A stretch of DNA of 64,000 nt, from positions 1 through 64,000 of the forward strand of contig QHWT01000074.1 of the NCBI GenBank assembly GCA_003222675.1. Reading direction: 5' to 3'. Positions 24,423-31,691 of the stretch are shown piece after piece; position 1 is the stretch's first letter, and each line of letters begins with the position of its first letter. The notes beneath the pieces were generated by a model. The model was not told the DNA's origin, searched no databases, and saw only the letters and a program-made list of their open reading frames with translations. A program made the position numbers and the translations under genes. This DNA comes from Acidobacteriota bacterium (GTDB lineage Bacteria > Acidobacteriota > Vicinamibacteria > Vicinamibacterales > 2-12-FULL-66-21).

Positions 24423-25585
24423 CACGTCACGCTGGTGCGGAGCTGCTGCTTTTCGGCGTGCCGTTCGAGGGCGAGCGCGATGAGCCGATCGAGCAGCGCG
24501 GGATATTCGACCCCTGACGCGGCCCAGAGCTTGGAGTACATGCTGATCGTCGTGAAGCCTGGAATCGTGTTCACCTCGTTGACGTACAACGATTCGTCGC
24601 TGCCGCCGAGCAGGAAGTCGACGCGCGCCATGCCGGCGGCGTCGATCGCCTTGAACGCTTCGATCGACAGCTTGCGCACGATGTCCGCCAGCTTCTTTGG
24701 CACTTCGGCCGGGACGACGGTCTTCGACTCCGCGTCGATGTATTTCGCTTCGTAGTCGTAGAACTCGCGCGACGGGATGATCTCCCCCGGCACCGACGCG
24801 TCCGGCTCGTCGTTGCCGAGCACGCCGCACTCGAGCTCGCGCGCGTTCGTGACCGCGGCTTCGATCACGATCTTCCGATCGAACCCCGCGGCGAGCGCCA
24901 TCGCATCGCGGAGTCCGCGTGCGTCCTTGGCTTTCGAGATGCCGACGCTCGATCCCAGGTTCGCCGGCTTGACGAACATCGGGTACTTCAGCACGCGCTC
25001 GAGCTCCGAGGCGATCCGGTCGGCGTGCTGATCCCATTCGTGGCGGAGGACGACCCGGTACGCACAGACGGGCAGTCCGCGGGCGGCGAACAGGATCTTC
25101 ATGATCGCTTTGTCCATGCCGACGGCCGATGCGAGCACGCCGGATCCGACATACGGCACATTCGCCAGCTCGAGGAGTCCCTGGATCGTGCCGTCCTCTC
25201 CGTGGGGCCCGTGCAGCATCGGGAAGATGGCGTCGAGCGCGAGACCCGTCACGATCGCTGAGGGCAGATCCACGTCCTTCGCGCGCGACGTGCGGTCGAT
25301 CGAGAGAATGGTCTCCTCGCCGGGGTACGCGACGAGATGCACCTCGCGACCTTCGCGGACGGGGCGCGCCGCCTCGACCCGCACCTGCTCGATCACGTCA
25401 CCGGCCGACATCATCGACGGCGGCTTGTCGGCCAGCGCCCAGCGGCCGTCCTTTTCGATCTTGATCGGGACCGGTTCGTATCTCTTGCGGTCGAGGTGAG
25501 CGAAGACCGCAGCCGCAGACGCGAGCGATACTTCGTGCTCGCCGGATCGACCGCCGTAGAGCACACCAACGCGAAGACGTTTCAC
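24422..25585 (-). CDS. ddl: D-alanine--D-alanine ligase
   Basis: A 387-residue ATP-grasp ligase producing D-Ala-D-Ala for peptidoglycan. Motifs in order: GGRSGEHEVSL (residues 11-21), HGPHGEDGTIQGLLE (near 125), GMDK, KPANLGSSVGISK and NEVNTIPGFT near 337. All are diagnostic. Length exceeds the 310-residue DdlB type because of an insert around residues 45-105, as in DdlA/VanA-like forms. GTG start; a TATTCT box lies 6 nt upstream, giving leaderless geometry. The TPR gene follows by ATGA overlap. Confidence 0.95.
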   Translation of the reverse strand: MKRLRVGVLYGGRSGEHEVSLASAAAVFAHLDRKRYEPVPIKIEKDGRWALADKPPSMMSAGDVIEQVRVEAARPVREGREVHLVAYPGEETILSIDRTSRAKDVDLPSAIVTGLALDAIFPMLHGPHGEDGTIQGLLELANVPYVGSGVLASAVGMDKAIMKILFAARGLPVCAYRVVLRHEWDQHADRIASELERVLKYPMFVKPANLGSSVGISKAKDARGLRDAMALAAGFDRKIVIEAAVTNARELECGVLGNDEPDASVPGEIIPSREFYDYEAKYIDAESKTVVPAEVPKKLADIVRKLSIEAFKAIDAAGMARVDFLLGGSDESLYVNEVNTIPGFTTISMYSKLWAASGVEYPALLDRLIALALERHAEKQQLRTSVT

Positions 25586-25591
25586 AATTTC

Positions 25592-25597
25592 AGAATA
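25592..25597 (-). promoter_or_regulatory. -10 box (TATTCT) of ddl, leaderless spacing
   Basis: On the minus strand TATTCT is followed by GAAATT and then the GTG start of ddl; there is no room for a Shine-Dalgarno. Confidence 0.45.
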
Positions 25598-25638
25598 CAG
25601 GAGTCAGGAGACAGAATACAGGAGGCAGAAAGTCAGAG
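25598..25638. repeat. Heptamer array (CAGGAGN)
   Basis: Consecutive 7-bp units CAGGAGT, CAGGAGA, CAGAATA, CAGGAGG, CAGAAAG lie just upstream of ddl. Confidence 0.7.
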
Positions 25639-25643
25639 TATTC

Positions 25644-25949
25644 CAGCAGCGCCTTCGGCTGGAGCTGCCAGGCGTAGCACCGTCGAGCGCGAGCGCGTGA
25701 GAGCCTTCAGCCGCCGCGCAGCCCGAATGGGCGTAGCGGCACGCGTCGGGGGTGGGGCCCGACGCGATTGAAAGAAGTGGGGCCCCCGCGCATTGCAGCA
25801 GCGCCTGCGGCTGGAGCTGACAGGCATAGCACCGTCGAGCGCGAGCGCGTGAGAGCCTTCAGCCGCCGCGCAGCCCGAATGGGCGTAGCGGCACGCGTCG
25901 GGGGTGGGGCCCCGACGCGATTGAAAGAAGTGGGGCCCCACGCGCATTG
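25644..25949. repeat. Tandem duplication, 152-bp unit
   Basis: Copy 1 (25644-25795) and copy 2 (25796-25949) are nearly identical, starting CAGCAGCGCC and ending at a GGGGCCCC-rich segment before CGCGCATTG. Differences are a few substitutions and single-base indels. The unit reads openly in several frames but encodes no recognisable protein. It fills the ddl-tgt divergent spacer, ending 4 nt before the tgt start. Confidence 0.9.
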
Positions 25950-25953
25950 ATAA

Positions 25954-27171
25954 ATGATGGCAGAGTCATTCGGGTTCGCAATCAGCGCGAGAGACGGGTC
26001 CGCCCGCCGCGGAGTTCTGACGACCCCCCATGGCGTCGTGCAGACGCCAGCGTTCATGCCGGTGGGGACGCGCGGCGCCGTGAAGGCGATCACGCACCGT
26101 GATTTGGAAGACCTCGGCGCGGAGATCATCCTGGGGAACACGTACCACCTGCACCTTCGTCCCGGTGACTCGCTGATCGCGCGCGCGGGCGGCCTGCACG
26201 CATTCATCGGCTGGCCACGGCCGATCCTCACCGACAGCGGCGGGTACCAGGTGTTCAGCCTTGCCGCGATGCGCAAGGTGAGCGAAGACGGCGTGACGTT
26301 TCGGTCGCACCTCGACGGCGCCGCGCACGTGCTCACGCCGGAGCGGGCCGTCGATATCCAGGCGCAGCTCGGATCCGACATCGCGATGGTGCTTGACGAA
26401 TGCATCGCGCCGGAAACGGTGACAGTCACAGTTTCCGACCCGCGGCCCGGCGAAACTGTGACTGTCACCGTTTCCCGCCTCGCGATGGAACGCTCCGTCC
26501 GCTGGGCGCGCCGGGCGCGCGCGCGCCAGCTTCAGTTACGCGAGGATCCCGCGTCCGCCAGAGACGTGGTCGTCACCAATCCGGCCCAGGCGCAGTTTGG
26601 GATCATCCAGGGAGGCACCGATCCAGGCCTGCGCACCGAAAGCGTGCAGGCGACGGTCGAGATCGGCTTCGAGGCGCACGCGATTGGCGGTCTGAGCGTC
26701 GGCGAACCGGTCGACGTCATGTATGACATCGTCGCGCACACCGCGCCGCAGTTGCCTGACAATCGTCCGCGCTATTTGATGGGCACCGGGATGCCCGATG
26801 ACCTCATCGAATGCGTCGCACGCGGCATCGACCTGTTCGACTGCGTGCTTCCGACGCGCAATGCGCGGAACGGCCAGCTCCTGACCCGGAACGGCGTCCT
26901 CGTCATCAAGAACGCGCAGTATGCCGAGGACCAGCAGCCCCCGGAGCCCGGCTGCGGTTGTTACACCTGCCGGCACTTCAGCCGCGCCTATCTCCGTCAT
27001 CTATTTATGGCCGGCGAGATGACGTCCGGAACCCTCAACACTATCCATAACCTCTACTTTTACCTTGACTTAATGCGCAGGATTAGGGAGGCTATCAGTT
27101 TCGGCATGTTTGAACGACTCCGCTCGGAGTTCCATCAAACCTTCTCTCGCCGACCTCACATTAGTTCATGA
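25954..27171 (+). CDS. tgt: tRNA-guanine transglycosylase with in-frame REP-like insertion
   Basis: The enzyme exchanges guanine-34 for preQ1 in queuosine tRNAs. PVGTRGAVK, LTDSGGYQVFS (Asp94), GLSVGEP and LFDCVLPTRNARNG (nucleophile Asp) are intact, as is the zinc site CGCYTC...H. At 405 residues it is about 25-30 longer than usual. The excess lies just after VLDEC: residues 154-174 read TVTVTVS-DPRPGE-TVTVTVS, encoded by a perfect inverted repeat (26413-26474). Family members have a short Pro/Tyr-containing segment there. ATG at 25957 is an equally good start. Its stop overlaps yajC (ATGA) in the usual tgt-yajC-secD-secF order. Confidence 0.93.
   Translation: MMAESFGFAISARDGSARRGVLTTPHGVVQTPAFMPVGTRGAVKAITHRDLEDLGAEIILGNTYHLHLRPGDSLIARAGGLHAFIGWPRPILTDSGGYQVFSLAAMRKVSEDGVTFRSHLDGAAHVLTPERAVDIQAQLGSDIAMVLDECIAPETVTVTVSDPRPGETVTVTVSRLAMERSVRWARRARARQLQLREDPASARDVVVTNPAQAQFGIIQGGTDPGLRTESVQATVEIGFEAHAIGGLSVGEPVDVMYDIVAHTAPQLPDNRPRYLMGTGMPDDLIECVARGIDLFDCVLPTRNARNGQLLTRNGVLVIKNAQYAEDQQPPEPGCGCYTCRHFSRAYLRHLFMAGEMTSGTLNTIHNLYFYLDLMRRIREAISFGMFERLRSEFHQTFSRRPHISS
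26413..26474. repeat. REP-like perfect inverted repeat inside tgt
   Basis: Two 23-bp arms (26413-26435 and 26452-26474) are exact reverse complements, separated by 16 nt. Each arm is itself nearly palindromic, GAAAC-N-GTGAC/GTCAC-N-GTTTC. The same GAAACGGTGACAGTCAC word occurs at 59325, between two unrelated genes. Confidence 0.92.
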
Positions 27172-27518
27172 CGGGATTGGATCTGCGGTACGTGTCGGTG
27201 GTGGCAATGGCGAGTCCGGGCCAGGGAGCCGGAGGGCTGGTACAGTTCCTGCCTTTCGCGCTGATTCTTGGCATTTTTTACTTCGTGATCCTGCTGCCGA
27301 TGAAGCGCCGGCAGAAAAAAGTCCGCGAGTTCCAGGAATCGTTGAAAGCGGGCGACAAAGTGGTCACGACCAGCGGCATCTACGGACAGATCACGAAGGT
27401 GAACGAGAAGTCCGTCCAGTTGCAGATCGCCGACAAGGTCCGCATCGAAGTCGCACGCGCTGCCGTCGGTGGCTACCAGGGCCAGGAGCCGGTGGTCTCG
27501 GATAACGAGAACGTCTAA
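27168..27518 (+). CDS. yajC: Preprotein translocase subunit YajC
   Basis: A 116-residue single-span protein of the SecDF-YajC accessory complex at the Sec translocon. The membrane helix FLPFALILGIFYFVILLP (about 26-43) is followed by KRRQKKVREFQESLKAGDKV and the VVTTSGIYGQI motif, typical of YajC. ATG at 27168 overlaps the tgt stop; a later ATG (MASPGQG, codon 14) is possible and gives the more usual N-terminus. Confidence 0.93.
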   Translation: MTGLDLRYVSVVAMASPGQGAGGLVQFLPFALILGIFYFVILLPMKRRQKKVREFQESLKAGDKVVTTSGIYGQITKVNEKSVQLQIADKVRIEVARAAVGGYQGQEPVVSDNENV

Positions 27519-27521
27519 GCC

Positions 27522-29126
27522 ATGTACAAGAACCTTCGCTGGAAAGTCCTCACCATCATTATTGTTGTCGGCGTCTTCTTCACGATCGGCGTCTATCCGC
27601 TGCTCGCCGAGCGCTACCACATGCCGCTGCCGCAATACCTCAAGGCCAATCAGCTCAAGCTGGGCCTCGACCTGAAGGGTGGCGTGCACCTGGTGCTGCG
27701 CGTGAACACGGACGATGCGCTCAAGCTGACGAGCACGACGACGAGCGAGCAGCTCCGCGAATCGTTGCGCAGCGGCAATATTCCCGTGACCAACATCGTT
27801 CTGGAGGCGCCGACGAGATTTCGCGTGGAGGGTGTTCCGCCCGATCGCGACTCGCAGTTCCGCCAGGCGGCCGATGAGATCACGGCAACCAACTACAACC
27901 GCAATCCGCTCGCCGGCGGCGCGTACGAATTCACGATGAAGCCGCTCATCGAGCGCGACCTGCGCGAGCAGGCGGTCGACCAGGCGCTGCAGACGATCGA
28001 TCGCCGCGTCAACGAGCTCGGCGTTGCCGAGCCGAGCATCGCGCGGCAGCCGCAGGGAGATCAGATTCTCGTGCAGTTGCCCGGCGTCACCGACGTGGCG
28101 CGCGCCAAGGAAATCATTCGATCCACGGCAATCCTGGAATTTAAGCTGGTCGAAGCGGGTCCGAGCTCGTCGAAAGACGATCTGTTGAAGCAGTACAACG
28201 GACAGCTCCCGGGCGAGATGGAGATCCTGCAGGGGTCGGCCGAGCGCGGCGGCACTGACACCGGTCCTTTGTATTACGTCGTACGCAAGATTGCGCCGGT
28301 GACGGGCCAGGACCTGCGCGTAGCGCGGCCGGGGCTCGACGAGAACAACCAGCCTGCCGTGCACTTCGAGCTGAAGTCAGGGGGCGCACAGAGATTCGGC
28401 AAGCTTTCGGGAGAAAACATCGGGCGCTATCTCGCGATCGTGCTCGACAACCGCGTCGTCTCGGCGCCGCGGCTCGAGGGACGCATCACCGACCAGGGAC
28501 GTATCAGCGGCGGCTTCACGACCGAGATGGCCAATGATCTCTCGTTGACGCTGCGCGCCGGCGCACTCCCCGCGTCGTTGACGTACCTGGAGGAGCGCGT
28601 CGTCGGTCCGACGCTCGGGCAGGACTCAATCCGATCCGGCGTGATTGCTTCGGCCACGGGCCTGGCCCTGATCGTGGTGTTCATGCTCGTCTACTACAAG
28701 CTGTCAGGCGTGAACGCGATCGTCGCGCTGATCTTCAACCTCGTGATCCTGATCGGCCTGATGGCGTATGTCGGCGCGACGATGACGCTGCCGGGCATCG
28801 CCGGCTTCGTGCTGACGATGGGCGTCGGCGTCGACTCGAACGTGCTGATCTTCGAGCGCATCAAGGAGGAGCTCGCGGCGCAGCGTGGGGTGCGGGCTTC
28901 AATCAATGCGGGGTTCAGCCGCGTATTCCTGACGCTGCTCGACACGCACGTCGCGGCGCTCATCTCTGCGGCGTTCCTCTTCCAGTTCGGCACCGGCCCG
29001 ATCCGCGGGTTCGCGACGACCCTGTCGATCGGTCTCATGGTGAATCTCTTCACGTCGATCTTCGTGTCGAAGACGATTTACGAGCTGGAGCTCTCGGCGC
29101 GCAAGGAGCCGGCGCTCAGCATTTAA
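27522..29126 (+). CDS. secD: Protein translocase subunit SecD
   Basis: A 534-residue export factor using the proton-motive force to pull substrates through SecYEG. One N-terminal helix, then the large periplasmic part beginning with GLDLKGGVHLVLRV and including RVNELGVAEPSI. A C-terminal five- to six-helix RND-like block (about 370-525) contains GMGVDSNVLIFERIKEE-type sequence (TMGVGVDSNVLIFERIKEE). Three nt after yajC and followed by secF. Confidence 0.96.
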   Translation: MYKNLRWKVLTIIIVVGVFFTIGVYPLLAERYHMPLPQYLKANQLKLGLDLKGGVHLVLRVNTDDALKLTSTTTSEQLRESLRSGNIPVTNIVLEAPTRFRVEGVPPDRDSQFRQAADEITATNYNRNPLAGGAYEFTMKPLIERDLREQAVDQALQTIDRRVNELGVAEPSIARQPQGDQILVQLPGVTDVARAKEIIRSTAILEFKLVEAGPSSSKDDLLKQYNGQLPGEMEILQGSAERGGTDTGPLYYVVRKIAPVTGQDLRVARPGLDENNQPAVHFELKSGGAQRFGKLSGENIGRYLAIVLDNRVVSAPRLEGRITDQGRISGGFTTEMANDLSLTLRAGALPASLTYLEERVVGPTLGQDSIRSGVIASATGLALIVVFMLVYYKLSGVNAIVALIFNLVILIGLMAYVGATMTLPGIAGFVLTMGVGVDSNVLIFERIKEELAAQRGVRASINAGFSRVFLTLLDTHVAALISAAFLFQFGTGPIRGFATTLSIGLMVNLFTSIFVSKTIYELELSARKEPALSI

Positions 29127-29160
29127 GCCACGGATCACACGGAATACACGGATCAGAGCG

Positions 29161-30132
29161 ATGCATATTTTCACGAACCCGAACTTCAACTTCGTCAAAT
29201 GGCGCTGGCACGCAATCGCGATGTCGTGGGTGATCATCATCGCGGGGCTCGTCGTCATCTGGACGAAGGGCATGCCCAAGGGCGTCGAGTTCTCCGGCGG
29301 CACGATCGTCATCCTGCAGTTCGATCAGAACCCGAACATCGAGCAGGTGCGCGGCGCGCTCAGCAAGGGAGTTCCCGACGGCGGGAACGCCATCGTGCAG
29401 CAATACGGTCCGCCGGCCTCGCGGCAAGTCATGGTGCGCGTGCACACGGCGGGCGCGGAGGCGGGCGGCTCACTGAGCGCGACGGCGGAGCAGGTCGATG
29501 CCGCCATCAAGAAGGCGAATCTCGGGAACCCACAGGTGGTCGGGCGGGAGATCGTCGGTCCGACCGTCGGCAAGGAACTGCAGACGCGCGGCACATTGGC
29601 GACGATCTTCGCGCTGGCCGGCATCCTCGTCTACATCGCGGTCAGGTTTCAGCTCAGTTTCGCCGTCGGCGCCGTCGTCGCGACCGTGCACGACCTCTTG
29701 ATTACGCTGGCGGTGCTGGCATTCTTCCGCTACGACCTTACCCTCAACATCATCGCGGCAATCCTGACGATCACCGGCTACTCGATGAACGACACGATCG
29801 TCATCTTCGATCGCATCCGCGAGAACATGCGCTCCATGCGCCGCGACAACATCGAGCACATCGTGAACGTCTCGGTGAACCAGATGCTCGATCGGACGAT
29901 CATCACCGGCGGCACGACGATGCTGTCGGTCATCGCCTTGTACCTGTTCGGGGGCGAAGTGTTGAAGGGCTTCGCGTTCACGATGATCGTGGGCATCATC
30001 ACCGGCACGTACTCGAGCGTGTTCATTGCCGCGGCCATCGTGATCATCTGGCAGGGACGCAAGCCCGTGAAGGCGGCGCCGGCCGCCCCGATCGCGCCTG
30101 CCAAGAAGCCTCGCCGCGCCCGCGCGTCGTAA
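29161..30132 (+). CDS. secF: Protein translocase subunit SecF
   Basis: A 323-residue SecD partner with the first helix at about 15-35, the SecF motif GVEFSGGTI, and a C-terminal RND block with TGYSMNDTIVIFDRIREN. A Lys/Arg/Pro/Ala-rich tail of about 25 residues ends the protein. The 34-nt gap from secD contains CACGGATCACACGGA words. Confidence 0.96.
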   Translation: MHIFTNPNFNFVKWRWHAIAMSWVIIIAGLVVIWTKGMPKGVEFSGGTIVILQFDQNPNIEQVRGALSKGVPDGGNAIVQQYGPPASRQVMVRVHTAGAEAGGSLSATAEQVDAAIKKANLGNPQVVGREIVGPTVGKELQTRGTLATIFALAGILVYIAVRFQLSFAVGAVVATVHDLLITLAVLAFFRYDLTLNIIAAILTITGYSMNDTIVIFDRIRENMRSMRRDNIEHIVNVSVNQMLDRTIITGGTTMLSVIALYLFGGEVLKGFAFTMIVGIITGTYSSVFIAAAIVIIWQGRKPVKAAPAAPIAPAKKPRRARAS

Positions 30133-30141
30133 CGGACGTTC

Positions 30142-30942
30142 GTGCACTGGCTGGCCGCCGCTCTGCTGGGGGTGGTGCAGGGACTGACCGAGTTCCTGCC
30201 CGTCTCTTCGACCGCTCATCTCCTCATTGGCGCGCGGCTGCTCCGATTCGACGATCCGGGCGGCGTCTTCACGGTCATGATTCAGCTTGGCTCAATCGTG
30301 GCCGTGATGTGGCTGTACCGCACGAAGATCGTTCACATCCTCCGCGGGCTGCCCTCGGACGCTGACGCGCGGCACTTCGTGCTGATGATCTTCGTCGCAT
30401 TCCTTCCGGCCGCGCTCGCCGGCGCGCTCCTCTCCGGTTTCGTCAAGCGCGTGCTCTACACCACGCCTGCCGTCATCGCGGCCAGCTTCATCATCGGCGG
30501 CATCGTGATGCTCGTCGTCGAGCGTTACCGGCCGCCGGCGACGGTGCTGAACGCGGATCATACGTCGCTGGCGCGCGCGCTCGCGATCGGAACGTGCCAG
30601 GTGCTCGCGCTGATTCCGGGCGTGTCGCGCTCGGGCGCGACGATCGTCGGCGCGATGGTCATGGGGCTCGATCGTCCTGCGGCGGCTGAGTTCTCGTTCT
30701 TCCTGGCGATGCCGACCATGGCGGCGGCGTTCGCGCACGATCTGATCGAAGCCCGCCACCGTCTTGGAACGGAGCGGGCGCTCGAGATCGCGATTGGATT
30801 CGTCATGGCGTTCATCGCCTCCGCGCTCGTCGTGAAACCGTTTCTCGCGATCGTCAGGCGATCCGGCTTCGTGCCGTTTGCCTGGTATCGAATTCTCGCC
30901 GGCGTCGTCTTGGTCGCGGCCCTCGCGATGGGGTGGTTCTAG
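30142..30942 (+). CDS. uppP: Undecaprenyl-diphosphatase
   Basis: A 266-residue membrane phosphatase (BacA/UppP) recycling the peptidoglycan lipid carrier. Both signatures are present: QGLTEFLPVSSTAHL near residue 13 (the E/Q-rich motif and catalytic region) and PGVSRSGAT near 155. About eight helices. GTG start 9 nt after the secF stop suggests co-transcription with the tgt-sec cluster. Confidence 0.95.
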   Translation: MHWLAAALLGVVQGLTEFLPVSSTAHLLIGARLLRFDDPGGVFTVMIQLGSIVAVMWLYRTKIVHILRGLPSDADARHFVLMIFVAFLPAALAGALLSGFVKRVLYTTPAVIAASFIIGGIVMLVVERYRPPATVLNADHTSLARALAIGTCQVLALIPGVSRSGATIVGAMVMGLDRPAAAEFSFFLAMPTMAAAFAHDLIEARHRLGTERALEIAIGFVMAFIASALVVKPFLAIVRRSGFVPFAWYRILAGVVLVAALAMGWF

Positions 30943-31035
30943 CGGGCATCTGGTGCGTTTCAAATTCCGGCGGCTACGGTAATTCTGAACCGCACTCTTA
31001 GCATCGTCGTTGATCGGTGTGGTTTTTGATTGGTT

Positions 31036-31656
31036 ATGCAGTGGCTCCGTCGAAGTTTCATCGCCGGTTTCTTCGTCACCGTCCCGCTGTTCATTTCCGT
31101 TGCGGCGCTGCTCTGGTTGTTCCGCCTCGTTGACGGATTCGTCGGGCCGTTCTATGTCAAGTATCTCGGCCGCGAAGTGCCGGGCCTCGGCATCCTGACC
31201 ACGGCCGTTGCCATCCTCCTCGTCGGCGCGATCGCGACCAATGTCGTCGGCAAGCGGCTGCTGCAACAGGCAGAAGCCTTGTTGCTGCGCGTGCCGCTCT
31301 TCCGCAGCATCTACGCGCCCGTCAAGCAGCTCGTCGTCGCGTTCTCTCCCGACAATGAGTACGGCTTCAAGCGGGTCGTCCTCATCGAGGACGCCTCGAG
31401 AGGATTCATCCTCGGATTTCTCACGAAGGAATTCACTGTCGATCGCGGGCAAGGGCCGGAGGCGCTGCTCGCCGTATACGTGCCGACGAATCACCTCTAC
31501 CTCGGCGACATCGTGATCTGCCCGCGCGATCGCGCGGCGTACCCGGACATCACCGTCGAACAGGGCATCCGCATTTTTCTCACCGGCGGAATGGCCATGG
31601 GCGGACGGATTCGAGCGCGCCGCGGTGACGATCGCGTCGGAGATTTCCGGGTATAA
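31036..31656 (+). CDS. DUF502 family membrane protein
   Basis: A 206-residue protein with two N-terminal helices (about 8-32 and 52-72) and the DUF502 core VPLFRSIYAPVKQLV, followed by VVLIEDASRGFILGFLT and VYVPTNHLYLGDIVICP. DUF502 proteins are membrane proteins of unproven function. ATG at 31036 is preferred to a TTG 6 nt earlier. The 93-nt spacer from uppP has no clear signal. Confidence 0.88.
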   Translation: MQWLRRSFIAGFFVTVPLFISVAALLWLFRLVDGFVGPFYVKYLGREVPGLGILTTAVAILLVGAIATNVVGKRLLQQAEALLLRVPLFRSIYAPVKQLVVAFSPDNEYGFKRVVLIEDASRGFILGFLTKEFTVDRGQGPEALLAVYVPTNHLYLGDIVICPRDRAAYPDITVEQGIRIFLTGGMAMGGRIRARRGDDRVGDFRV

Positions 31657-31657
31657 T
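31652..31657 (+). promoter_or_regulatory. -10 box (TATAAT) of hppA
   Basis: A consensus TATAAT overlaps the end of the DUF502 gene, 34 nt upstream of the hppA ATG. No good -35 element is visible. Confidence 0.5.
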
Positions 31658-31691
31658 CCGTTGTTTTGTTTTCCTCATCAGAGGGCCGTTA

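Noticed and set aside
25644-25949. Possible integron attC pair or coding duplication
   Set aside because: No integrase, no R-box style core sites, and none of the open frames resembles a known protein; simple tandem duplication explains it.
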